Source: an uncultured Lachnospiraceae bacterium (GTDB lineage: Bacteria > Bacillota > Clostridia > Lachnospirales > Lachnospiraceae). Taken from it: DNA of 12,233 nucleotides. The notes under the pieces were generated by a model, which did no database searches, had not been told where the DNA came from, and saw only the letters and a list, made by a program, of their open reading frames with translations. The stretch is from positions 1 through 12,233 of the forward strand of contig CAMTBF010000057.1 of assembly GCA_947068385.1 (NCBI GenBank). The letters run 5' to 3'. Shown here one piece after another: positions 6,997 through 12,233 of the stretch (positions within the stretch are counted from its first letter, which is position 1; each line of letters starts with the position of its first letter). The translations under genes were made by a program, and so were the position numbers.

Positions 6997-7644
6997 ATGA
7001 TTATAGATGAGAGGATGGCGGCCTTCATCGATTCGCTGGACAGGGGGAATACGGCCTTCCTGGACGGGATAGAGAGGGAGGCGCTGGAGAACCAGATCCC
7101 AATCGTGCGCAAGTCCACGCAGAGCCTGCTGAAGTTTCTGCTGGCGGCCAGGCGGCCGCGGCAGATCCTGGAGGTGGGGACCGCGGTGGGCTTTTCTGCG
7201 CTGCTCATGAGCGAATACGGCCCGGAGGGCTGCCATGTGACCACCATCGAGAAATACGGGAAGCGGATCCCCGTGGCCAGGGAGAACTTCCGGCGGGCCG
7301 GGAGGGAGGACCGGATCGCCCTGCTGGAGGGGGATGCGGCGGATATCCTGCGGGAGCTGACAGGCAGCTTCGACATGATCTTCATGGACGCGGCCAAGGG
7401 GCAGTATATCCGTTTCCTGAAGGACACTTTGCGGCTCCTGGCGCCGGGAGGGCTCCTGGTGTCCGACAATGCCCTGCAAGACGGAGATGTAATAGAATCC
7501 CGCTTTGCGGTGGACAGGCGCGACCGCACCATCCATGCCAGGATGCGGGAATACCTGTACGAGCTGAAGCACCATCCCCTGCTGGAGACGGTGATACTGC
7601 CGGTGGGGGACGGGGTGACGGTCAGCATAAAAAAGGAAGCATAG
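6997..7644 (+). CDS. trmR: SAM-dependent O-methyltransferase, TrmR-type (tRNA 5-hydroxyuridine methyltransferase)
   Basis: A 215-residue class I methyltransferase of the O-methyltransferase 3 (COMT-like) family. SAM-binding motif I is LEVGTAVGFSA (58-68), followed by the acidic E85, EGDA (111-114), the metal-site FMDAAKGQY (129-137) and SDNAL (156-160). In B. subtilis the syntenic gene yrrM is TrmR, which methylates 5-hydroxyuridine at tRNA position 34 to 5-methoxyuridine. The same neighbourhood here (U32 protein next, ruvX block upstream) supports that assignment, although close relatives methylate small molecules. The chosen ATG has AAGAGGA just upstream; an in-frame ATG at 7015 has no room for a site. 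Same operon, 26 bases after the MltG-like gene. Confidence 0.85.
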   Translation: MIIDERMAAFIDSLDRGNTAFLDGIEREALENQIPIVRKSTQSLLKFLLAARRPRQILEVGTAVGFSALLMSEYGPEGCHVTTIEKYGKRIPVARENFRRAGREDRIALLEGDAADILRELTGSFDMIFMDAAKGQYIRFLKDTLRLLAPGGLLVSDNALQDGDVIESRFAVDRRDRTIHARMREYLYELKHHPLLETVILPVGDGVTVSIKKEA

Positions 7645-7673
7645 GGGAAGGACAGGGAAAGGAAGGCAGGACT

Positions 7674-8978
7674 ATGGCGGGGAGAAGGAAACCGGAGCTT
7701 TTGATACCGGCGGGGAGCCTGGAGGTGCTCAAGACCGCGGTGATGTTCGGGGCGGACGCCGTGTACATCGGCGGCGAGGCCTTCGGGCTGCGGGCCAAGG
7801 CGAAGAATTTCTCCATGGAGGAGATGGCGGAGGGCATGGCCTTTGCCCATGCAAGGGGCGTGAAGGTGTACGTCACGGCCAATATCCTGGCCCACAATGA
7901 GGACCTGGAGGGGGCGGCGGCCTATTTCCGGGAGCTACGGGACATGGAGCCGGAGCGGTGCGACGGGCTGATCATATCCGACCCCGGGATGTTCGCCGTG
8001 GCCAGAGAGGTGTGGCCGGAGGCGGAGATCCACATCTCCACCCAGGCCAACAACACCAATTACCGGACTTATCAGTTCTGGTGGGGGCTGGGGGCGAAGC
8101 GGGTGGTGTCCGCCAGGGAGCTGAGCTTGGCGGAGATCCGGGCCATCCGGGAGCGGATTCCGGAGGAGATGGAAATCGAGAGCTTCGTCCAGGGCTCCAT
8201 GTGCATCTCCTATTCCGGGCGTTGCCTTCTGAGCAATTACTTCACGGGGCGGGATGCCAACCAGGGCTCCTGCACCCATCCCTGCCGCTGGAAGTACGCG
8301 GTGGTGGAGGAGACCAGGCCCGGGGAGTACCTGCCGGTGTACGAGAACGAGCGGGGCACATATATCTTCAATTCCAAAGATTTATGCATGATAGAGCATA
8401 TACCGGAGCTGGTGGAGGCGGGGATAGACAGCTTCAAGGTGGAGGGGCGCATGAAGACGGCGCTGTACATCGCCACGGTGGCCCGCACCTACCGCAGGGC
8501 CATTGACGATTATTTCATCTCCGAAGAGCGCTATCGGGCGAACCTGGACTGGTACAGGGCGGAGATCTCCAAGTGCACCTACCGCCAGTTCACCACGGGC
8601 TTCTACTTCGGGAAGCCTGCCGGGGAGGCCCAGATCTATGACAACAGCACTTATGTGAACGAATATATCTATCTGGGGAACATCGAGGAGGTGGCTGCGG
8701 GGGATGGGCTGCCCTGGAGGGAGGGAAAAGAAGACGGAGACGTCTGCGAGCTGGCCCGGTTCGAGCAGCGCAACAAATTTTCCGTGGGAGAGGCGATTGA
8801 GATCATGAAGCCGGACGGGAGGAACGTGCCGGTGACCGTGGAGGCCATGTATAACGGGGAAGGGGAGGCGGTGGAGAGCTGTCCCCATGCCAAAGAAACG
8901 ATATGGGTGAGGCTTTCCGAAGCGCCTGCGCCCGGGGACCTGCTGCGGAGGGAGAACCGCGCGGAGGCGGGGGCGTAG
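7674..8978 (+). CDS. trhP: U32-family protein, probable tRNA uridine-34 hydroxylation protein TrhP
   Basis: A 434-residue protein annotated by family as peptidase U32. It contains a complete U32 signature at residues 169-187 (E-x-F-x-x-G-S-M-C…G-x-C-x-L-S). C177, C184, C200 and C204 (CTHPC) are placed as iron-sulfur cluster ligands. The N-terminal half (LLIPAGSLEVLKTAV, GADAVYIGG) is a TIM-barrel-like fold. Despite the name, E. coli TrhP and B. subtilis TrhP1/TrhP2 (YrrN/YrrO) make 5-hydroxyuridine at tRNA position 34, using prephenate, which TrmR then methylates. Lying 29 bases after trmR, it would complete a two-step pathway. B. subtilis has two such genes side by side; only one is here. 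RlhA-type rRNA hydroxylation is the main alternative, but length and synteny favour TrhP. Last gene of the operon. Confidence 0.85.
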   Translation: MAGRRKPELLIPAGSLEVLKTAVMFGADAVYIGGEAFGLRAKAKNFSMEEMAEGMAFAHARGVKVYVTANILAHNEDLEGAAAYFRELRDMEPERCDGLIISDPGMFAVAREVWPEAEIHISTQANNTNYRTYQFWWGLGAKRVVSARELSLAEIRAIRERIPEEMEIESFVQGSMCISYSGRCLLSNYFTGRDANQGSCTHPCRWKYAVVEETRPGEYLPVYENERGTYIFNSKDLCMIEHIPELVEAGIDSFKVEGRMKTALYIATVARTYRRAIDDYFISEERYRANLDWYRAEISKCTYRQFTTGFYFGKPAGEAQIYDNSTYVNEYIYLGNIEEVAAGDGLPWREGKEDGDVCELARFEQRNKFSVGEAIEIMKPDGRNVPVTVEAMYNGEGEAVESCPHAKETIWVRLSEAPAPGDLLRRENRAEAGA

Positions 8979-9059
8979 CACTGCTTCCGCATTTTACGGC
9001 CCAAGCCTTGTGCATTCCGCCAGACCCGGAAAGCCGGGAGACCTTGAAGCTCTATGCAA

Positions 9060-9095
9060 CCTGCTCTGCCTTTGGCAGGAGAGGACGATTTTTTT
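9060..9095 (+). terminator. probable intrinsic terminator of the ireB–trhP operon
   Basis: Arms 9060-9070 and 9074-9084 pair over 11 positions with a two-base internal mismatch (CCTGCTCTGCC against GGCAGGAGAGG) around a TTT loop. Four bases (ACGA) then lead into seven Ts (9089-9095). The mismatch and the four-base gap before the T-run make it less than ideal, but it lies where the eight-gene operon should end and before the glutamine synthetase promoter. Confidence 0.55.
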
Positions 9096-9125
9096 GGCGG
9101 AAAACGAGAAATGGCATTTGGGGTA

Positions 9126-9154
9126 TTGCATTTTGGGGGAAATTAGGGTATTTT
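9126..9154 (+). promoter_or_regulatory. candidate promoter of glutamine synthetase III
   Basis: TTGCAT (9126-9131) and TATTTT (9149-9154) are 17 bases apart in an A+T-rich pocket between two terminators. The −10 is imperfect (4/6), but the 60 bases between the downstream terminator and the gene contain nothing promoter-like, so the start site must lie upstream of 9224. A near-direct repeat, GCATTTGGGG (9114-9123) and GCATTTTGGGGG (9128-9139), 14 bases apart, overlaps the −35 and could be an operator (inference). Confidence 0.45.
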
Positions 9155-9163
9155 ATAGAAAAC

Positions 9164-9195
9164 GAAACGTTGGCGCGGCTGTATGCCACCGTTTC
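9164..9195 (+). promoter_or_regulatory. long leader hairpin upstream of glutamine synthetase III
   Basis: Arms 9164-9174 (GAAACGTTGGC) and 9185-9195 (GCCACCGTTTC) pair over 11 positions with a single T·C mismatch around a ten-base loop. It would start within a few bases of the predicted transcript start. Part of its right arm (9183-9187, ATGCC) can alternatively pair with GGCAT at 9204-9208, so two exclusive folds are possible. There is no T-run after it, so it is not a terminator itself. Confidence 0.6.
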
Positions 9196-9223
9196 CGCAC
9201 ATCGGCATTCAATGAACGAGGAG

Positions 9224-9258
9224 GTTCCATGGTAAGGTGTTACTTTGGGACTTTTTTT
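9224..9258 (+). terminator. leader terminator (attenuator) of glutamine synthetase III
   Basis: GTTCCATGGTAA (9224-9235) pairs with TTACTTTGGGAC (9240-9251) over 12 positions, with one T·T mismatch and two G·T pairs, closed by a GGTG tetraloop and followed at once by seven Ts (9252-9258). It sits about 60 bases before the gene's ATG and downstream of the only promoter candidate. The left arm can instead form a small hairpin, GAAC (9214-9217) with GTTC (9224-9227) and a six-base loop, which would disrupt the terminator. This arrangement suggests regulated antitermination; the factor is not identifiable from the window. Confidence 0.7.
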
Positions 9259-9318
9259 ATGTGGCGGATTCTCGGGATGCGGCCGATGGAGGACAGGGAG
9301 AGAGGAAGGAGTAGGAAA

Positions 9319-11430
9319 ATGTGTGAAGTAGTGAACGTAGAAGAGATTTTCGCCAGCAAGGTATTCACCTTTGGCAAGATGAAGGAAAGGCTGCCCAGGA
9401 GCGTCTATAAAGAAGTCAGGAAGATCATGGATCAGGGGGGCGAGCTGTCCCTGGCGGCCGCGGACGTGGTGGCCAAGGCCATGAAGGACTGGGCCGTGGA
9501 GAACGGCGCCACCCATTACACCCACTGGTTCCAGCCCCTCACCGGCATCACGGCGGAGAAGCACGACGCTTTCGTGACGCACCCGGACGAGGACGGCAAG
9601 ATGATCATGGAGTTCTCCGGCAAGGAGCTGATCAAGGGCGAGCCTGACGCCTCCTCCTTCCCCTCCGGAGGCCTGCGGGCCACGTTCGAGGCCAGGGGCT
9701 ACACGGCCTGGGACATCACCTCCCCGGCGTTCCTGAAGGAGGACGCCACGGGAGTCATCCTCTGCATCCCCACGGCATTCTGCTCCTACACCGGGGAGGC
9801 CCTGGACAAGAAGACCCCGCTGCTGCGCTCCATGGAGGCGATCAGCCAGCAGGCGCTGAGGATCGTGCGCCTCTTCGGCAACACGGAGGCCACGAAGGTA
9901 GTGGCCAGCGTAGGGCCGGAGCAGGAGTACTTCCTGGTGGACAGGGATAAATACCTCCAGCGGGAGGATCTCATCTTCGCCGGGCGCACCCTGTTCGGCG
10001 CTCCCGCGCCCAAGGGCCAGGAGCTGGAGGACCATTATTTCGGCACTATCCGCGAGCGGGTGGGCGCTTATATGAAGGATCTGAACGTGGAGCTGTGGAA
10101 GCTGGGGGTGACGGCCAAGACCCAGCACAACGAGGTGGCCCCGGCCCAGCATGAGCTGGCTCCTGTGTATGAGACGGCCAACATCGCGGTTGACCACAAT
10201 CAGTTAGTCATGGAGACCATGAAGAAGGTGGCGGGCCGCCATGGCCTCACCTGCCTGCTCCACGAGAAGCCCTTCGCCGGGGTGAACGGCTCCGGCAAGC
10301 ACAACAACTGGTCCCTGGGCACGGACAATGGGGTGAACCTGTTGGATCCCGGCGAGACCCCTAATGAGAACATCCAGTTCCTGCTGGTGCTGGCCTGCAT
10401 CATCAAGGCCGTGGACACCCATGCGGACCTCCTGCGCCAGAGCGCGGCGGATGTGGGCAACGACCACAGGCTGGGGGCAAACGAGGCCCCTCCCGCCATC
10501 ATCTCCATCTTCCTGGGGGAGCAGCTGGAGGATGTGGTAAAGCAGCTTGTGGAGACCGGCGAGGCGGCCCACTGCCTGGAGGGCGGCAAGCTGGAGACCG
10601 GCGTGTCCACGCTGCCCGACCTGGAGAAGGACGCCACGGACAGGAACCGGACATCGCCCTTTGCCTTCACGGGGAACAAGTTCGAGTTCCGCATGGTAGG
10701 CAGCGCGGATTCCATCGCCAGCCCCAACACCACCCTGAACGCCATCGTGGCGGAGGCCTTCTGCGAGGCGGCCGACAGGCTGGAGAAGGCGGAGGACTTC
10801 GATCTGGCGGTGCACGACCTGATCAAGGAGTACATGGGGGCCCACCAGAGGATCATCTTCAACGGGGACGGCTACTCCGAGGACTGGGTGGCTGAGGCCG
10901 AGAGGCGGGGCCTGCCCAACATCAAGTCCATGGTGGAGGCGGCCTGTACGCTGACCACGGACAAGGCGGTGAAGCTTTTCGAGAAGTTCGGCATCTTTAC
11001 GAAAGTGGAGCTGGAGTCCAGGGAGGAGATCATCTACGAGACCTATGCAAAGACCATCAACATCGAGGCCAACACCATGATCGACATGGCCGGCAAGAAA
11101 TACATCCCTGCCGTGGTGAAGTATACCAGGCAGCTTGCGGACACCGTGGTGGCCGTGAAGGATGCCGGGGCGGAGCCTGTGGTGCAGGCAGGGCTCCTGG
11201 GCGAGGTGAACGGGAAGCTGACGGCGGCCCAGGAGGCGCTGGGGAGGCTGATTCAGGCCACGGCCCGTGCTACGGCCATGGAGGATGCCAAGGAGCAGGC
11301 GTTCTTCTACAAGGATGTAGTCCGGGCGGCCATGGAGGAGCTGCGCGCTCCCATCGACGGGCTGGAGATGATCGTGGACAAGGACGTATGGCCGGTGCCT
11401 TCTTATGGGGAGCTGACGTTTGAGGTGTAA
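9319..11430 (+). CDS. glnN: Glutamine synthetase type III (GlnN)
   Basis: GSIII makes glutamine from glutamate, ammonia and ATP and is a cytosolic dodecamer. The 703-residue protein has the family length and its marker segments: FPSGGLRATFEARGYTAWD (114-132), GPEQEYF (199-205), KPFAGVNGSGKHNNWS (317-332), NDHRLGANEAPPAI (381-394) and NRTSPFAFTGNKFEFR (443-458). I chose ATG 9319: AAGGAG (9306-9311) lies seven bases upstream and MCEVVNVEEIF is a family-like N terminus. The frame is open far upstream, and ATG 9229 has a GAGGAGG, but that codon lies inside the leader terminator stem and would add 30 residues with no family counterpart. It is a separate unit from the preceding operon, probably controlled by the attenuator, with a tRNA-Gln gene next door. 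GC-rich throughout, no damage seen. Confidence 0.96.
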   Translation: MCEVVNVEEIFASKVFTFGKMKERLPRSVYKEVRKIMDQGGELSLAAADVVAKAMKDWAVENGATHYTHWFQPLTGITAEKHDAFVTHPDEDGKMIMEFSGKELIKGEPDASSFPSGGLRATFEARGYTAWDITSPAFLKEDATGVILCIPTAFCSYTGEALDKKTPLLRSMEAISQQALRIVRLFGNTEATKVVASVGPEQEYFLVDRDKYLQREDLIFAGRTLFGAPAPKGQELEDHYFGTIRERVGAYMKDLNVELWKLGVTAKTQHNEVAPAQHELAPVYETANIAVDHNQLVMETMKKVAGRHGLTCLLHEKPFAGVNGSGKHNNWSLGTDNGVNLLDPGETPNENIQFLLVLACIIKAVDTHADLLRQSAADVGNDHRLGANEAPPAIISIFLGEQLEDVVKQLVETGEAAHCLEGGKLETGVSTLPDLEKDATDRNRTSPFAFTGNKFEFRMVGSADSIASPNTTLNAIVAEAFCEAADRLEKAEDFDLAVHDLIKEYMGAHQRIIFNGDGYSEDWVAEAERRGLPNIKSMVEAACTLTTDKAVKLFEKFGIFTKVELESREEIIYETYAKTINIEANTMIDMAGKKYIPAVVKYTRQLADTVVAVKDAGAEPVVQAGLLGEVNGKLTAAQEALGRLIQATARATAMEDAKEQAFFYKDVVRAAMEELRAPIDGLEMIVDKDVWPVPSYGELTFEV

Positions 11431-11475
11431 GAGGGGACAGGATAAGTGCGGGGGCTGCGGGCGATATGGGCTGCG

Positions 11476-11501
11476 CGGCTCCCTCTTTTTGGAGGGAGCC
11501 G
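11476..11501 (+). other. perfect hairpin after glnN without a T-run
   Basis: CGGCTCCCTC (11476-11485) and GAGGGAGCCG (11492-11501) form a perfect 10-bp stem with a six-base loop (TTTTTG), 45 bases after the glnN stop. On neither strand is it followed by a T-tract, so it is not a classic intrinsic terminator. It may protect the 3' end of the glnN mRNA or act with a termination factor (inference). Confidence 0.65.
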
Positions 11502-11558
11502 GGGTGGGGAAATGGAAAAAGTGGAAATAGAAAAAATAAAAAATTTTGAATTTGGGTA

Positions 11559-11587
11559 TTGCAAATTGGAAATACTTCGTGTATAAT
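11559..11587 (+). promoter_or_regulatory. promoter of tRNA-Gln
   Basis: TTGCAA (11559-11564), a 17-base spacer and a perfect TATAAT (11582-11587), 19 bases before the tRNA 5' end. The upstream stretch (about 11515-11550) is very A-rich, like an UP element. The −35 region resembles that of the glnN promoter. Confidence 0.85.
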
Positions 11588-11606
11588 ATTTCAAGTGACA
11601 GGACAT

Positions 11607-11678
11607 AGGGCTATCGCCAAACGGTAAGGCAACGGACTCTGACTCCGTCATTTCAAGGTTCGAATCCTTGTAGCCCTG
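11607..11678 (+). tRNA. tRNA-Gln (anticodon CUG)
   Basis: A complete 72-base cloverleaf. The acceptor stem AGGGCTA pairs with TAGCCCT, with discriminator G at 11678. The D stem is GCC/GGC with an AAACGGTAA loop. The anticodon stem ACGGA/TCCGT encloses loop CTCTGAC, giving anticodon CTG at 11639-11641, which reads CAG. The T arm is CAAGG-TTCGAAT-CCTTG. The 3' CCA is not encoded (CTA follows), so it must be added after transcription. T8 is present, so it is a possible ThiI substrate. It is a lone tRNA gene with its own promoter and terminator. Confidence 0.96.
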
Positions 11679-11686
11679 CTAGAGAG

Positions 11687-11718
11687 ACCTCCGGAGAGTG
11701 ATTTTCGGAGGTTTTTTT
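11687..11718 (+). terminator. intrinsic terminator of tRNA-Gln
   Basis: ACCTCCG (11687-11693) pairs with CGGAGGT (11706-11712). Four inner pairs, two of them G·T, extend the stem to 11 positions around a GTGA loop, and a seven-T run (11712-11718) starts at the last stem base. It lies nine bases after the tRNA. Confidence 0.9.
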
Positions 11719-11856
11719 CTGCCCGGAAAACGTGATGTTTACTGGGGGTGCGGGTGGTTCTGTTTTTTGGCAGGGAAGATTTTGTCGTTTTTTTGAGAAA
11801 TCTGTCATGACTACATTTGTACGGATTTTCGTATTTTTTGGGACTTTCCAGAACGG

Positions 11857-11879
11857 ATAGGTCAATTCATAGGTCAATT
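11857..11879. repeat. tandem 11-bp direct repeat ATAGGTCAATT
   Basis: Two identical copies of ATAGGTCAATT at 11857-11867 and 11869-11879, separated by one C, giving a 12-base period. There is no third copy. It could be a protein-binding site or a remnant of duplicated coding sequence (12 bases keeps frame); nothing decides between them. Confidence 0.6.
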
Positions 11880-12064
11880 GAAAATCCGGGTTTTGCCAGT
11901 AAATATGAGGGTTCTGGGGTATTTGGATGAAAAAAGTCGGAAAAAATATATTTTAAGAGACTAAGCAGAGATTTTCGGTATGGCTTTCACAAGGGAAAAG
12001 AAGTAAAGCTAATCTTTCGGTAACTTATGAAAGGCTTCAATATGCCAGGTGATTCTTGTTTTTG

Positions 12065-12093
12065 TTGTATTTTAGGGTGTCCTAGATTATAAT
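12065..12093 (+). promoter_or_regulatory. weak promoter candidate in the A+T-rich tail
   Basis: A perfect TATAAT (12088-12093) stands 17 bases after TTGTAT (12065-12070, 3/6 match). It points towards the permease-like frame. In DNA this A+T-rich such a pair can arise by chance, and no start codon with a ribosome-binding site follows inside the window. Confidence 0.25.
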
Positions 12094-12113
12094 TTAATAA
12101 GAAGCTATAGTAG

Positions 12114-12233
12114 AACTGGAGGAACTGCAAAAATCTTTCCAGTTTATCCGGGTTAGGAAATAGGATTGAATTTGTTACGGAAGCGGCTGATGCGATGGGC
12201 GCAACCAAATGGCAGATCGTTTATAAAGTTTTG
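12114..12233 (+). pseudogene. fragment of an ABC-importer permease carrying the EAA loop, 5'-truncated, running off the window
   Basis: A frame open from the TAG at 12111-12113 to the window end (40 codons) finishes with EAADAMGATKWQIVYKVL (12180-12233). This fits the EAA-loop consensus of binding-protein-dependent permeases (EAA, three residues, G, nine residues, then I/V-x-LP) with exact spacing. That loop contacts the ATPase subunit in importers such as MetI, PstA or PhnE types; the subfamily cannot be told. The residues before it show no hydrophobic membrane segment, no start codon with a ribosome-binding site is present, and the other frames do not supply the missing part. I therefore call it a remnant whose 5' part is lost. 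It is partial in the window, so an intact gene with an unusual start, or chance, remains possible. Confidence 0.4.

Larger units (their letters stand above)
11719..12113. other. A+T-rich stretch without a recognisable gene
   Basis: About 400 bases with many stop codons on the plus strand and only a short open frame on the minus strand. That frame reads back through the tRNA terminator and the tRNA itself, so I do not accept it as a gene. Composition drops sharply from the GC-rich genes to the left: sampled lines here hold roughly 30-50 percent G+C against about 70 percent inside glnN. Contents noted are an 11-bp direct repeat (11857-11879) and one promoter-like pair (12065-12093). It could be decayed sequence or the edge of an acquired segment. 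Confidence 0.6.

Noticed and set aside
9112..9130. Possible sigma-54 promoter (TGGCA … TTGCA) before glnN
   Set aside because: The GG and GC doublets are separated by 13 bases; sigma-54 promoters require 10. The spacing rules it out.
9212..9235. Seven-codon leader peptide MNEEVPW in the glnN leader
   Set aside because: No ribosome-binding site precedes the ATG and there is no run of Gln or other regulatory codons; it is probably incidental.
9160..9260. T-box or ANTAR dual-hexaloop riboregulator in the glnN leader
   Set aside because: No T-box GGTGG-type sequence is present. Only one candidate hexaloop exists (9218-9223), it begins with G rather than the required A, and no partner hexaloop lies upstream.
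9229..9318. Upstream start for glnN (ATG 9229 with GAGGAGG), giving 30 extra residues
   Set aside because: The codon and part of its ribosome site lie inside the leader terminator stem, the extra residues do not look like a GSIII N terminus, and ATG 9319 has a well-placed AAGGAG.
11653..11877. Minus-strand open frame of 74 codons ending in LAGLQGFEP
   Set aside because: Its 3' part reads backwards through the tRNA terminator and the T arm and acceptor of tRNA-Gln. The GLQGFEP ending is the typical artefact of translating an antisense tRNA. Its start is a TTG with no ribosome-binding site.

Overview
The window reads as chromosomal core DNA of a high-GC member of the Clostridia, most likely Lachnospiraceae. 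Three things point there: an orphan HPr-like protein without the active-site histidine, a type III glutamine synthetase, and a gene order close to the Bacillus subtilis yrzL-yrrK-yrzB-yrrL-yrrM-yrrO block but with a Fur-family regulator and ribonuclease J placed inside it. Genus and species cannot be read from this alone.

Layout. Positions 1-1182 hold thiI (tRNA 4-thiouridine synthesis). It converges on a small minus-strand HPr-like gene (1291-1524), and the two share a bidirectional terminator (1198-1236). The HPr-like gene has a clear divergent promoter (1562-1590). mtaB (1625-3061) reads the other way. A good promoter directly after the mtaB stop (3063-3091) starts an operon of eight closely spaced genes: IreB/UPF0297 protein, ruvX, DUF1292 protein, Fur-family regulator, ribonuclease J (TTG start overlapping the preceding stop), an MltG-like membrane protein without the catalytic part, trmR and a U32-family protein (trhP-like). 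It ends at a probable terminator (9060-9095). Glutamine synthetase III (9319-11430) follows as its own unit. Its promoter is separated from the gene by a long hairpin and then a strong intrinsic terminator (9224-9258), so the gene appears to be controlled by transcription attenuation. A tRNA-Gln(CUG) gene with its own promoter and terminator comes next (11607-11718). The last 515 bases are much richer in A+T, hold no intact gene, and end in a reading frame that carries the EAA-loop signature of an ABC-importer permease.

Functional themes. Four of the proteins act on tRNA: ThiI (s4U8), MtaB (ms2t6A37), and TrhP plus TrmR, which in B. subtilis supply two steps of 5-methoxyuridine-34 synthesis. 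A tRNA gene lies in the same window. RNase J and RuvX add RNA turnover and RNase H-fold nuclease functions. The IreB-family and HPr-like proteins are small regulators that, by family, are targets of serine/threonine kinases. Nitrogen assimilation is represented by glutamine synthetase III.

I see no CRISPR array, transposase, phage gene or defence system. Most of the window is conserved housekeeping DNA. The observations most worth checking are the attenuator in the glutamine synthetase leader, the promoter-region similarity between that gene and tRNA-Gln, the HPr-like protein without its histidine, the non-catalytic MltG-like protein, and the permease-like frame in the A+T-rich tail.
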